Notes under the pieces: generated by a model
The model's input: the letters and a program-made list of their open reading frames with translations, nothing else
Database searches by the model: none
What the model was told of the DNA's origin: nothing
Part shown: piece by piece, positions 8,028 through 17,321 of the stretch
Layout of the letters: each line of letters begins with the position of its first letter
Position numbering within the stretch: position 1 is the stretch's first letter
Translations under genes and position numbers: made by a program
Source of the DNA: Nocardioides sp. Arc9.136
GTDB taxonomy: Bacteria > Actinomycetota > Actinomycetes > Propionibacteriales > Nocardioidaceae
NCBI RefSeq assembly: GCF_030506255.1
Contig: NZ_CP113431.1
Span: 1,736,001 to 1,800,000, forward strand
DNA: 64,000 nt
Reading direction: 5' to 3'

Positions 8028-9266
8028 TCACCCGCGCCGCCACCCCCGGCGTCTCGCCGGGAGGACCTCCTCCGGGACCTCCGGGTCCTGCGTGTCGACC
8101 AGCGTCCCGCTGAGCGCCGCCTGCACGACCAGCGCGAACGACTGCTGGGCGTGCTGCCAGGTGTAGGCCTGGCTCATCTCCCGCGCGCCCTTCCCCAGCC
8201 GCTCGCGCTCCGCGGCGTCCCGCAGCAGCAGGCCGATGGCGGCCGTCAGCTCCTCGGGGGTCTCGACCAGCAGGCCCGACCGGTGGTCCGCGATCGACTC
8301 CTGCGTGCCGCCGGCCGAGCGGTAGGCCACCGCGGGCGTGCGGTGCATGCCGGCCTCGCCGATCACCAGGCCCCAGCCCTCCTTGAGCGAGGGCAGCGCG
8401 AGGACCCACGCCCGCTCGTAGACCTCGTGCTTGCGCTCCTCGTCGACGTGGCCCTCGAACACCACCGCCTCGCCGGCGCCGCGGCTCGCGGCGTACTCGC
8501 GGAGCTCGGCCTCCCACCAGCCGTCGCCGACGACGTGGAGCCGCAGGTCCGGGTGCTCGGCGCGCAGTGCCAGGACCGCGTCGATCGCGTGCTCGACCTG
8601 CTTGTGGGGCACGAGGCGTCCGACCACCGCCACCACGGGGGTCGGTGCCTTGCCGGGGTCGACCGGCACGACGGGATCGGTGCCGTTGTGCACGACGGCC
8701 ACCCGCGGACCCCGCACCCCGAGCCGGCGCAGCTCGGCCCGGGTGGCCCGGGAGACCGCGACGTACTGGCAGCGGCGGTAGAGCCACGGCGCGAGGCTGC
8801 GCTCGATCCACCACCCGACGCGTGCGGTCAGCCCGCTGTAGACGACCGGCCACTGCTCGCGGTGCACGTGGTGGACGAGCACGACGACCGGCTTGCGGGT
8901 GACCAGGCGGCTGAAGAACGGCAGCCCGTTCTGGACGTCGACGACGAGGTCGACCTCGCCGGAGCCGCCCCGGGCGAGCTCGCCGCCGGCCAGCGCGCGC
9001 ATGCCGGCGGGGTAGACCGAGAGCTTCGAGCCACGCCGGACGAAGCGGATGCCGTCGACGACCTCCTCCGGCGGCGCGGCGGCGTGCGCCGCGCAGAAGA
9101 TGGTCACCCGGGCGCCGCGGGCGACCAGTCCGGCGGCCATCTTCTCCAGGTACCGCTCGGCGCCACCACCCTCGGGGTTGCGGGTGTCGCGCCAGCTGAG
9201 GAAGGCGACGTGCTTGCCCCGCAGCGGTTCCAGGGCGCCGTCGGCACCGGTTGTTCGGTCTCCCAC
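8028..9266 (-). CDS. GT4-family glycosyltransferase
   Basis: The 412-residue product has two Rossmann-like halves: an N-terminal acceptor domain with the glycine-rich NPEGGGAERYLEKMA loop and a C-terminal donor domain with VVGRLVPHKQVEHAI and the E-x7-E motif in KEGWGLVIGEAG. This is the GT-B fold of family 4, which transfers sugars from nucleotide donors on the cytoplasmic face. It probably builds the lipid-linked glycan of this region. The GTG at 9264-9266 was chosen because a minus-strand TACCTT box lies seven bases upstream and conserved sequence begins about 18 residues later. It is divergent from the methyltransferase gene with 33 bases between them. Confidence 0.88.
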   Translation of the reverse strand: MGDRTTGADGALEPLRGKHVAFLSWRDTRNPEGGGAERYLEKMAAGLVARGARVTIFCAAHAAAPPEEVVDGIRFVRRGSKLSVYPAGMRALAGGELARGGSGEVDLVVDVQNGLPFFSRLVTRKPVVVLVHHVHREQWPVVYSGLTARVGWWIERSLAPWLYRRCQYVAVSRATRAELRRLGVRGPRVAVVHNGTDPVVPVDPGKAPTPVVAVVGRLVPHKQVEHAIDAVLALRAEHPDLRLHVVGDGWWEAELREYAASRGAGEAVVFEGHVDEERKHEVYERAWVLALPSLKEGWGLVIGEAGMHRTPAVAYRSAGGTQESIADHRSGLLVETPEELTAAIGLLLRDAAERERLGKGAREMSQAYTWQHAQQSFALVVQAALSGTLVDTQDPEVPEEVLPARRRGWRRG

Positions 9267-9299
9267 CCGCGGGAAGGTACCAGTGGGTAAGGTTCCGGC
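9267..9299. promoter_or_regulatory. divergent back-to-back leaderless promoters
   Basis: The 33 bases between two divergent GTG starts hold a minus-strand TACCTT (plus 9274-9279), seven bases before the GTG at 9266, and a plus-strand TAAGGT (9288-9293), six bases before the GTG at 9300. Neither gene has a ribosome binding site. Both transcripts should start at or next to the start codon. Confidence 0.6.
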
Positions 9300-10070
9300 G
9301 TGCCGAGCCAGACCCCGTCCGCGACCCGCCCCCGGCGGCCGTGGCGGGCGACGCTGCGGCGCTCGGTGCGGCTGTTCCGCGAGTTCCGGTACGAGCAGCC
9401 CGACCCCGCGCGGTTCTACACCGCGCTGGCCGAGGACTCGGTCGACCAGCTCTCGACGTACGTGCCGCTGGAGGGCTCGGTCCTCCTCGACGTCGGCGGC
9501 GGGCCGGGCTACTTCCGCGACGCCTTCCGCGCCGCGGGCGCGACGTACTGGGCCCTCGACGCCGACGTCGGCGAGCTCGCCGGCCTGGGCGGCATCGCCT
9601 CCGGCACGGTCGTAGGCAGCGGGATGGAGCTGCCCTTCCGCAGCGACGGCCTGGACGTCTGCTACTCCTCCAACGTCCTCGAGCACGTGCCGGACCCGTG
9701 GCGGATGGCCGACGAGATGGTCCGCGTGACCCGGCCCGGCGGCACCGTGTTCATCTCCTACACCCTCTGGTGGGGGCCGTGGGGCGGTCACGAGACCGCG
9801 CCGTGGCACTACCTGGGCGGCCGGCGAGCGCGTCGGCGCTACGCCGCGCGGCACGGCCACGAGCCGAAGAACCGGTACGGCGAGTCGCTGTTCGCCGTGA
9901 CCGCGGGCGCCGGGATGCGCTGGGCGCGCGCGCAGCAGGAGCTCGGCGTCGCCGAGGTCGTCGACCTCACCCCTCGGTACAACCCCCGGTGGTCCCGGTT
10001 CCTGCTGCACGTGCCGGTGGCGCGCGAGGTGGTGACGTGGAACCTCGTGATCGTCCTGCGCAAGCGGTGA
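9300..10070 (+). CDS. class I SAM-dependent methyltransferase
   Basis: This 256-residue protein contains motif I VLLDVGGGPGYFRDAF (about residues 61-76), an acidic motif II (LDAD), and a post-motif region CYSSNVLEHVPDPWRMADEMVRVTRPGG typical of small-molecule or glycolipid methyltransferases. The substrate is unknown; its place between a GT4 gene and aftD suggests an envelope glycan or lipid. The GTG start follows a TAAGGT box by six bases. The stop TGA overlaps the GTG of aftD by four bases (GTGA), so the two genes are coupled. Confidence 0.88.
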   Translation: MPSQTPSATRPRRPWRATLRRSVRLFREFRYEQPDPARFYTALAEDSVDQLSTYVPLEGSVLLDVGGGPGYFRDAFRAAGATYWALDADVGELAGLGGIASGTVVGSGMELPFRSDGLDVCYSSNVLEHVPDPWRMADEMVRVTRPGGTVFISYTLWWGPWGGHETAPWHYLGGRRARRRYAARHGHEPKNRYGESLFAVTAGAGMRWARAQQELGVAEVVDLTPRYNPRWSRFLLHVPVAREVVTWNLVIVLRKR

Positions 10071-13000
10071 CCGCCACCGAGCCGCTCGCGAGCACGCCGG
10101 GGACCTTCCGCTTCCGCCTGCTCGCCTCCTGCGTCCTGCTGGTCGGCCTGGCCTTCGTCCAGGACCCCGGCCTGCTGGCCGCCGACACCAAGCTCGACCT
10201 CGCGCTCGCCCCGGCCGACTGGCTCTCGCGCGCGCTCCACCTGTGGGACGCCGAGGGCGCCTTCGGCCAGCTGCAGAACCAGGCCTACGGCTACCTCTGG
10301 CCGATGGGGCCGTTCTTCCTGCTCGGCTGGCTCGTCGACCTGCCCGGCTGGGTGGTGCAGCGGCTGTGGCAGGGGCTGGTCATGTCCGTGGCGCTCGTCG
10401 GCACCGCCAAGGTCGCCCGCGCGCTCGGCGTCCGCTCGGACCTCGCGTGCCTCGTGGCGGGGTTCGCCTTCGCGCTGTCCCCGCGGCTGCTGACGACGCT
10501 CGGCCCGATCTCGATCGAGGCGTGGCCGAGCGCGGTCGCCCCGTGGGTGCTGCTGCCGTTGGTCCGCGGCGCCACGCACGGCTCGCCCCGCCGCGCGGCC
10601 GCCCTCTCCGCGCTGGCGGTCGCGATGGTCGGCGGCGTCAACGCCGCGGCGACCTTCGCGGTGCTGCCGCTGGGCATCGTGTGGCTGCTGACCCGCACGC
10701 CGGGTCCCCGTCGTCGCTCCCTGATGCTGTGGTGGCCGCTGTTCACCGCACTGGGGACGCTGTGGTGGCTGGTGCCGCTGTTCGTCATGGGCGCCTACAG
10801 CCCGCCGTTCCTCGACTTCATCGAGACCACGTCGGTGACGACGTTCCCGACGACCCTCTTCGACGCGCTGCGCGGGACCTCCAACTGGGTGCCGTACGCC
10901 GACGCCGGCTCGCGTGCGGGCAACGACCTGGTCCGCACCTCCTGGGTCCTGGTGCTCAGCGGCGTCCTGCTCCTGCTCGGCGCGGCCGGCCTCCTGGACC
11001 GCCGCACGCCCCACCGCGCCTTCCTCGGCCTCTCCCTGGTGGTCGGCGCGCTCATGGTGACCGCCGGGCACCGCGGCGCCGTCGAGGGCTGGTTCGCCGA
11101 GCCGGTGGCCGACCTGCTCGACGGCGTCCTGGCGCCGCTGCGCAACGTGCACAAGTTCGACCCCGTCCTCCGGCTGCCGCTCGTGCTGGGCCTGGCCTTC
11201 GTCGTCGACCGCACGCTCGCCGCACTGCGCGAGCACCGCGACGCCCCCCGCGCCGACCGGGTCAACCGGCGGGTCCTGGTCCTGGCGGCGGTGGTGGCCG
11301 TGGTCGGCACCGCCGCCCCGGCGCTCCAGGGCCGCGTCGAGCCGGCCGGCGCCACGCTCGGCGTCCCGGACTACTGGCACGAGGTCGCGGACTACGTCGC
11401 CGACGAGTCCGCCGGCGGGACCGCGCTGCTGGTCCCCGGCTCGCCGTTCGGCGAGTACCTGTGGGGCGACACCGCCGACGAGCCGATGCAGTGGCTCGCC
11501 GACTCCCGGTGGGCGGTGCGCAACGTCATCCCGCTCACGCCGCCGGCGACCATCCGCATGCTCGACGGCATCGAGCAGCGGCTCGCGGAGGGTGACGGGT
11601 CGGCCGGCCTGACCGCTGCGCTGCGGCGCGCTGGCGTCGAGCACCTCGTGGTCCGCAACGACCTGCAGCGCTCCGACGACGTCCCCGACCCGGTGCTGGT
11701 GCACCAGGCGATCGACGCCTCGCCCGGCATCGAGCGGGTGGCGGAGTTCGGTCCGGCCATCGGCGGCGACGCCCACCTGCGCGACGACGGCCAGCGGATC
11801 CTGGTCAACGGCGGCTGGCAGGCCGAGCGCCCCGCCGTCGAGGTGTACGCCGTGTCCCCGGCCGCCTCGCCCGCCGTCTCCGGTGGCGACCCGACCGTCC
11901 TGGCCGCGGGACCGGAGGACCTCCCGGACCTGCTCGACCTCGACGTCCTCGGTGGCGGTCCGACCGTGCTCGCCCCGGACGCGGAGGACCTGTCCACCGG
12001 CGACGGCCGCCCGGGGCGGGTCGTGCTCACCGACGGCCTGCGCGAGCGCGAGCGTTCCTTCGCCCGGATCCACGACGGCACGTCCGCGGTGACCACCCCC
12101 GGCGACGTCCCGCGCAGCGACCGGCCGGTGCGCGACTACCCCCTCGACGACATGGACCGCTGGACGACCACCGCGCGGCTCGAGGGGGCCCGCGCCGTCT
12201 CCGCCTCGTCCTCGCTCTCCGACGCCGACACCTCCGGCGGCAGCGACCGCGGAGCGCTGCCCTACGCCGCGCTCGACGGCGCCCCCGACACCGCCTGGGA
12301 CTCCGGGTTCCGCGACGGCACCCCGTGGTGGCGGGTGGACCTCGAGGAGCCGCTCGACGTCGAGCAGCTCACCGTCACCGCCGCGGCCGGCCACGGCCGC
12401 CAGCGGCTGCGCGTGGTCACCGAGCACGGCGCCTCCGAGCCGGTCGAGCTCAGCGCCGGCGGCACGCGCCGGGTGCTGCTCCCGGCCGGCCAGGACGGCA
12501 GCACCGAGGTCGGCTGGGTGCGCGTCGAGGGTGCCGGGGGACCGTCCCAGGGCCAGCTGGCGATCGCCGAGGTCGACGTGCCGGGCCTGACCGTGCGCCG
12601 CGTGCTCGACCTGCCGTCGGTGCCCGCCGGGTGGGGCGCGCCGGACGCCGTCGTGCTCCGTGCCGGCCTCGACGGCCGCACCGGCTGCGTCCAGGTCGCC
12701 CTCCGCGACCGGTGCGCCGCCGGGCGCGACCGCACCTCGGAGGACGGGCCGGTCGTGCGGCGTTCCTTCGAGCTCCCCGCCGCGCGGGCGTACGACGCGT
12801 CGCTGACCGCCCGGCCCCGCGCGGGCGCTGCCCTCGACCGGCTCGTGCTGCGCGACCAGCCCGCCTCGGCCGCTGCGTCCTCCACCGCCCTGGCCGACCC
12901 GCGGGCCGGCGCGGTCGCGACGATCGACGGCGACCCCGCCAGCACCTGGCTGGCCGCCCCGGACGACGAGCAGGTCGAGCTGACCCTCTCCTGGCTGGGC

Positions 13001-14227
13001 CGCCGCCCGGTGCGGGGCATCGACCTCGATGTCGACGCGGACGTGGCCGCCCGGCTGCCCGACAGCGTGCTCCTCTCGTTCACCCGGCAGGGCCGCGTGG
13101 TCGCGCTCCGCGAGCTCGAGCTCGGGCGCGCCGGGCGTGCCCGCTTCCCCGCCGTGCGCGCCGACGGGGTGACGATCCAGGTCCTCTCCGCGGAGCGGGC
13201 CTCGGACCTGTCCTTCGACGGATCGGGCTCCGACGTCCCGGTGGGCATCGGGGAGGTGGGCCTCGAGGGCGTGCCGTACCTGCCCCTCGGTCTTTCCGAC
13301 ACCGAGGTCCGCCAGCCGTGCGGCACCGGCCCGGAGCTGCGCATCGGCACGCGGCGGACGCGCACCGCCCTGCGCGCCTCGCCCCTGCAGCTGCTGCGCG
13401 GGGTGGAGGTCCCGGCCGTGCCCTGCGGTCCGGTCCGCGGGCCGCTCCTGCTCTCGGCGGGCGCGGTCGACGTCGCGGCGGCCCGCGGCGACGCGTCCCA
13501 GGCGGCCTCGGTGGTGCTCACCGCCGTCGACGACCCCGGCCCCGCCCCGGCGCCCACGTCGGCGGTCGAGGACCTCTCCGGGCCGGTCGAGCGGGTGCTC
13601 GAGCCCGCACCCGGCGACACGCTCGTCGCGCTCCGGGAGAACGCCAACGCCGGCTGGACGGCCACCCAGGACGGCGCGGCCCTGGACCCGGTCGTCGTCG
13701 ACGGCTGGCAGCAGGGGTTCCGGCTGGCCGGGGACGGCCCGGTCTCCGTGCGGTTCGCTCCGGACACCACCTACCGCGCCGGCCTCCTCGGCGGCGCCCT
13801 GGCACTCCTCGGCCTGGTGGCGGTCGTCGGGCTGACCCGGCGCCGCTGGGCCGGCCCGGTGCCGGAGCCGCTGGCCGACCGCCGCGTGGCTCGTCCGGTC
13901 GCGGTCGTGCTGGGCCTGCTCGGCGCCGGGCTGGTCGCCGGGACCGGCGGCCTGGTCGTCGGTGCGCTGACGGTCGCGGCGGTGCTGGTGCTCGATCGCC
14001 GGGCACCTGAGGTGTCCCCGTGGGCCCTCGCCACACCGCTGCTCGTCGCGGCCGCGGCGTACGCCCTGACGCCCTGGGGCAGCAGCTCGGGGTGGGCCGG
14101 CGAGGACGCCTGGGTGGGCTACCTGTCGGTGGTGACGCTGGTCGCTGCGGTGTCGACCGTCGGCTCGGGCCGCGTGCGCGGGACCAGGCGCTTCAGGCGC
14201 ATCGCCGGGACCTCCAGCAGCCGGTAG
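10067..14227 (+). CDS. aftD: AftD-like alpha-(1->3)-arabinofuranosyltransferase (GT-C, with carbohydrate-binding modules)
   Basis: The 1386-residue protein opens with the family signature LLAADTKLDLALAP followed by HLWDAEGAFGQLQNQAYGY, then about ten membrane helices to about residue 420. It continues as a long extracytoplasmic region and ends with further helices after about residue 1235. The outer region has two discoidin-like modules, about 705-790 (ALDGAPDTAWDSG, WWRVDL) and about 935-1010 (TIDGDPASTWLA), matching the carbohydrate-binding modules of AftD. In mycobacteria AftD adds arabinofuranose from decaprenyl-phosphoarabinose to arabinan. Nocardioides-type walls are not known for mycolyl-arabinogalactan, so the acceptor here is uncertain. 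The GTG start overlaps the methyltransferase stop. The last 109 bases overlap the convergent acyltransferase gene. Confidence 0.88.
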   Translation: MTATEPLASTPGTFRFRLLASCVLLVGLAFVQDPGLLAADTKLDLALAPADWLSRALHLWDAEGAFGQLQNQAYGYLWPMGPFFLLGWLVDLPGWVVQRLWQGLVMSVALVGTAKVARALGVRSDLACLVAGFAFALSPRLLTTLGPISIEAWPSAVAPWVLLPLVRGATHGSPRRAAALSALAVAMVGGVNAAATFAVLPLGIVWLLTRTPGPRRRSLMLWWPLFTALGTLWWLVPLFVMGAYSPPFLDFIETTSVTTFPTTLFDALRGTSNWVPYADAGSRAGNDLVRTSWVLVLSGVLLLLGAAGLLDRRTPHRAFLGLSLVVGALMVTAGHRGAVEGWFAEPVADLLDGVLAPLRNVHKFDPVLRLPLVLGLAFVVDRTLAALREHRDAPRADRVNRRVLVLAAVVAVVGTAAPALQGRVEPAGATLGVPDYWHEVADYVADESAGGTALLVPGSPFGEYLWGDTADEPMQWLADSRWAVRNVIPLTPPATIRMLDGIEQRLAEGDGSAGLTAALRRAGVEHLVVRNDLQRSDDVPDPVLVHQAIDASPGIERVAEFGPAIGGDAHLRDDGQRILVNGGWQAERPAVEVYAVSPAASPAVSGGDPTVLAAGPEDLPDLLDLDVLGGGPTVLAPDAEDLSTGDGRPGRVVLTDGLRERERSFARIHDGTSAVTTPGDVPRSDRPVRDYPLDDMDRWTTTARLEGARAVSASSSLSDADTSGGSDRGALPYAALDGAPDTAWDSGFRDGTPWWRVDLEEPLDVEQLTVTAAAGHGRQRLRVVTEHGASEPVELSAGGTRRVLLPAGQDGSTEVGWVRVEGAGGPSQGQLAIAEVDVPGLTVRRVLDLPSVPAGWGAPDAVVLRAGLDGRTGCVQVALRDRCAAGRDRTSEDGPVVRRSFELPAARAYDASLTARPRAGAALDRLVLRDQPASAAASSTALADPRAGAVATIDGDPASTWLAAPDDEQVELTLSWLGRRPVRGIDLDVDADVAARLPDSVLLSFTRQGRVVALRELELGRAGRARFPAVRADGVTIQVLSAERASDLSFDGSGSDVPVGIGEVGLEGVPYLPLGLSDTEVRQPCGTGPELRIGTRRTRTALRASPLQLLRGVEVPAVPCGPVRGPLLLSAGAVDVAAARGDASQAASVVLTAVDDPGPAPAPTSAVEDLSGPVERVLEPAPGDTLVALRENANAGWTATQDGAALDPVVVDGWQQGFRLAGDGPVSVRFAPDTTYRAGLLGGALALLGLVAVVGLTRRRWAGPVPEPLADRRVARPVAVVLGLLGAGLVAGTGGLVVGALTVAAVLVLDRRAPEVSPWALATPLLVAAAAYALTPWGSSSGWAGEDAWVGYLSVVTLVAAVSTVGSGRVRGTRRFRRIAGTSSSR

Positions 14228-15348
14228 CCGAGCTCGGCTGCGACCAGGCTGCCGGCCAGGACGAGCAGCCACAGGGGCAGTCCGGGCGCGGTGAAGATCC
14301 GCCAGCCCGTCACCCACATCACCAGGTGCAGCACCGGCAGGTGCAGGGCGAAGAGGCTGTACGACGTGAGCCCGAGCCGGCGCGCGACCGGGTGGCCGAA
14401 GGTGCGGCCGAAGCCGCTGCGCTCGTCGGCCACGACGCCGGGCAGCACGAGCAGGACCCCGATGGCGGTGTAGAGCAGGTTCTTGGTCAGGGACTCCGCC
14501 GTCGTGGGCGCCACCAGCAGCGTCGGCCCGGCCAGCGGGGTGGCGGAGACCAGGAGCAGCCCGCCGGCGAGCGCCCAGCAGGCGCCCGCCTGCCGTCCTG
14601 GCGCCAGCAGCCGGCGTGCGGTCGCGCCGCCGCGCGTGGCCAGGACGTGCACGAGCGCGAGGCCGATCCCGGCGGCGAACCAGGTGAGGTAGCCCGGCAG
14701 CCACTGCCCGGTCGCGCCGTCGACCCGGTCGCCCACCCGGTCGCCCCCGTCCAGGTGCCACCAGACCGTCACGGCCGCCATGAGCACCAGCAGCGCCACG
14801 ACCCGGGCGGGGGAGAGCCGGCCGGAGGCTCCGCGGCCGGTGGCGACCAGCATCAGCAGGGGGAGCAGCAGGTAGAAGCACACCTCGACCGCCAGGCTCC
14901 ACATGTGCGTGAGGCCGGCCGGCGGGAGCGGGTCGACGAAGGTGTTGGCGAGGAACAGCGTGCTGACCCAGTCACCGACCCCCAGGCCGTCGTTCTCGCG
15001 CAGGAGCGCCAGCGCGAGCACGGCGGTCACGACGTAGACCGGGGCGATCCGCAGCAGCCGTCGCCAGAGGTAGGAGCGGGTCGAGGGGCGGGGGAGGCCG
15101 GTGGCCGCGCGCGCGAGGTAGGGCCGGGAGAGCAGGAAGCCGGAAAGCACGAAGAAGACCGCCACCCCCGCGTCGAGCCGGGAGAGGAGGGTGCCCCAGA
15201 AGCCGTGCTGGCCGTAGTCGCCGGACCAGAACGCGACGTGCGTGGTGAGCACCGCGAGGGCGCCGACCGCCCGGAGGGCGTCCAGCGCGGGGAAGCGCGG
15301 CGCGACGTGGGTGTCCAGCTCGACGGGTGCCGCCGCGACGGTGGTCAT
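14119..15348 (-). CDS. acyltransferase family 3 (membrane O-acyltransferase)
   Basis: This 409-residue protein has about ten membrane helices and the family-3 opening: LDALRAVGALAVLTTHVAFW (conserved His in the first helix) followed by LDAGVAVFFVLSGFLLSRPYL. Such proteins move acetyl or succinyl groups onto sugars of surface glycans. The ATG at 15346-15348 overlaps the stop of the upstream gene (ATGA), so they form one minus-strand unit. Its C-terminal coding sequence (14119-14227) is antisense to the end of aftD; both reading frames appear intact. A likely role is decoration of the glycan made by this region. Confidence 0.9.
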   Translation of the reverse strand: MTTVAAAPVELDTHVAPRFPALDALRAVGALAVLTTHVAFWSGDYGQHGFWGTLLSRLDAGVAVFFVLSGFLLSRPYLARAATGLPRPSTRSYLWRRLLRIAPVYVVTAVLALALLRENDGLGVGDWVSTLFLANTFVDPLPPAGLTHMWSLAVEVCFYLLLPLLMLVATGRGASGRLSPARVVALLVLMAAVTVWWHLDGGDRVGDRVDGATGQWLPGYLTWFAAGIGLALVHVLATRGGATARRLLAPGRQAGACWALAGGLLLVSATPLAGPTLLVAPTTAESLTKNLLYTAIGVLLVLPGVVADERSGFGRTFGHPVARRLGLTSYSLFALHLPVLHLVMWVTGWRIFTAPGLPLWLLVLAGSLVAAELGYRLLEVPAMRLKRLVPRTRPEPTVDTAATSVTTDR

Positions 15349-17183
15349 TCGTCCTCCTCCGGCTCGAGGTCGCCGACCGCGAGCTCGTCCACGCACAGCG
15401 TGACACCCGGGTCGAGGCCGTCCAGCGTGATCTCCTCGAACTGGTCGTCGGCCTCGACGCGGACGTAGACCGTGCCCAGCCCGCGCACGAGGTCGGCGGT
15501 GGTGGAGCCGCCGCCGGCCCCGACCCGCAGACCGGTGTCGGCCGAGGCGAGGTAGTCGATCCGCACCCACCACGGGACACCGATCGCCGGTCCCTCGAGC
15601 ACGACGTCGGTACCCGCCCCGCGGACCCGCCAGCCGCAGCCGGCGACCGGTCCGGGCTCCGCCTCGACGACCTCGTCCAGGTCGGCCGGGACGACCTCCC
15701 CGTCGGTCTGCACGAGGTGCAGCCGCTCGCTGGCGTCGGGGAAGCGGGCCGCCGGGGTCAGCATGGGCAGGAGCACGTCGAGCTGGTTGTACGGCGGGCC
15801 GAAGGCGCCGCTCACGTCGGACGCGAGCGAGTCGTTGGCCAGGTCGATGGAGCCGACGTCCGCCAGCTCCCGCACCGCCCCGCCGAGCATGGCCTTGCCG
15901 GGGTGCTGGTCGTGCCAGACCCGGGCGTAGGCCACCGAGCTCGCCACGCCGGAGCCGGCGACCAGCACGGTGGCGGCCGCCACCAGGCGCGGCCCGGGGA
16001 CCCGTGCCAGCAGCGGCTCCGCCCGGGTCCGGCTCGGCTGCTCGGCGCCGACCAGCCCCATCGTCGCCAGCCCCAGGCACAGCACCGTCGCGCAGGCGGC
16101 GTCGGTCAGGTAGCGGTACTCGGTGCCGCTGACCGACCCGACGACCTGGGCGCGGGTGGTCAGCAGCAGGACGTAGTCGGTGCCGAGGTACAGCGCGAGC
16201 AGCGCCCAGGCGCGCAGCGTGCGCTCCCGGCGCAGCGCGATGCCGACCACGAGCAGCGCGATCGCGGTCCACGCCAGGTGGACCGCCCAGTCCGGCGGCG
16301 TCGCGCGGGCCACGGGGGCGATGTCGGTGCTCCAGTGCCAGGGCCCGCCGAGGACGCCGGTGGTGAAGGAGTCGCCGAGCATCCGGTCCGCGAGGCCGCC
16401 GGGGTCCTGGGGCCGCTCGCCCGAGGAGATCTGCGGCACCTCGACGACGTAGTAGACGAGGAAGGCGACACCGCCCGCGAGGCCGACGAGGACCGCCGGC
16501 CAGTAGGCGCGCACGACGGCGACCAGCCGACGCACGGGGCCGCCGGAGGCGAACCAGGCGAGGGCGATGAAGGCCAGCACCGGGAAGACCAGCAGCGTCT
16601 TGACGTAGCAGCACAGGCCGAGACCGAGGACCACGAGGGTCAGCGCCAGCCAGCGCAGGCGACGCGAGCGCAGGTAGTTCACCCAGGTGGCGACGGCGGC
16701 GAAGAACACCGCCTGCATCGGCACCTGGTTGAGCGCCGCCGCCCACCACATCATCGCCGGCATCGTCATCGAGGTGGTGAGGTAGAGCGCGAGCGGCACG
16801 AGGGTCCCGGCGCGCCGGCCGAAGAGGGTGAGCAGCATCCACAGGCAGCAGGCGCTGGCGACCGCCTGCATCGCGATGCTGGTGGTCGCCAGCACCGGCC
16901 AGCTCAGCTGGTCGGTGGTCGAGGCGAGCCAGGCGAGGAAGCGGCCCCAGGGCATGAACTGCGCGGCGTACGGCTCGACGAGCTGGCCGGCGGAGAGGCC
17001 GCCCTCGGCGTGCGCCTCGTCGACCAGCTGGTAGTCGTCGCCGTAGAAGAACCCGCCGGAGAGCGCCCAGGTCCGGAACCCGACGTGCGCGAGGACCATC
17101 GCCACCGCGGCGCCGAGGACGGCCCGGCCGGTGTCGACGGGCGGTCGCCGGGTGGTCGTCGCTGGCCTGGTCAGCCGCCTCAT
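15345..17183 (-). CDS. large polytopic membrane protein, unknown function
   Basis: The 612-residue product has about ten membrane segments between residues 25 and 420 and a soluble C-terminal region rich in acidic residues ending in EPEEDE. The first outer loop contains GGFFYGDDYQLVDEA, with an acidic DD pair placed as in GT-C glycosyltransferases. I do not recognise a named family. An ATG at 17181-17183 is used; an in-frame ATG at 17244-17246 would add 21 basic residues and is possible. It is coupled to the acyltransferase gene by a four-base overlap, so a joint role in surface glycan synthesis is plausible but unproved. Confidence 0.7.
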   Translation of the reverse strand: MRRLTRPATTTRRPPVDTGRAVLGAAVAMVLAHVGFRTWALSGGFFYGDDYQLVDEAHAEGGLSAGQLVEPYAAQFMPWGRFLAWLASTTDQLSWPVLATTSIAMQAVASACCLWMLLTLFGRRAGTLVPLALYLTTSMTMPAMMWWAAALNQVPMQAVFFAAVATWVNYLRSRRLRWLALTLVVLGLGLCCYVKTLLVFPVLAFIALAWFASGGPVRRLVAVVRAYWPAVLVGLAGGVAFLVYYVVEVPQISSGERPQDPGGLADRMLGDSFTTGVLGGPWHWSTDIAPVARATPPDWAVHLAWTAIALLVVGIALRRERTLRAWALLALYLGTDYVLLLTTRAQVVGSVSGTEYRYLTDAACATVLCLGLATMGLVGAEQPSRTRAEPLLARVPGPRLVAAATVLVAGSGVASSVAYARVWHDQHPGKAMLGGAVRELADVGSIDLANDSLASDVSGAFGPPYNQLDVLLPMLTPAARFPDASERLHLVQTDGEVVPADLDEVVEAEPGPVAGCGWRVRGAGTDVVLEGPAIGVPWWVRIDYLASADTGLRVGAGGGSTTADLVRGLGTVYVRVEADDQFEEITLDGLDPGVTLCVDELAVGDLEPEEDE

Positions 17184-17282
17184 CGCTCCACGCACGCGGC
17201 GCAGTCTGCCCGGCCGCACCCGGTTCGGAGGAAGTACGGACGGCATTTGGCCGAATTGGTGCACGAACGCTGTGACGCAGGT

Positions 17283-17288
17283 TACGTT
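17283..17288 (+). promoter_or_regulatory. -10 candidate for the DUF3068 gene
   Basis: TACGTT lies 33 bases before the GTG at 17322. The leader between them carries a ribosome binding site (GGGGAGG, 17308-17314). No convincing -35 box is visible. Confidence 0.35.
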
Positions 17289-17321
17289 CAGCGCCAGAAG
17301 ACTTCCTGGGGAGGGAATGCG

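Noticed and set aside
9839..14902. A minus-strand open frame of 1687 codons opposite aftD, the methyltransferase and the acyltransferase region
   Set aside because: It runs antisense through well-supported genes, has Arg/Pro/Gly/His-rich composition, and shows no domain. High GC makes such long shadow frames common here.
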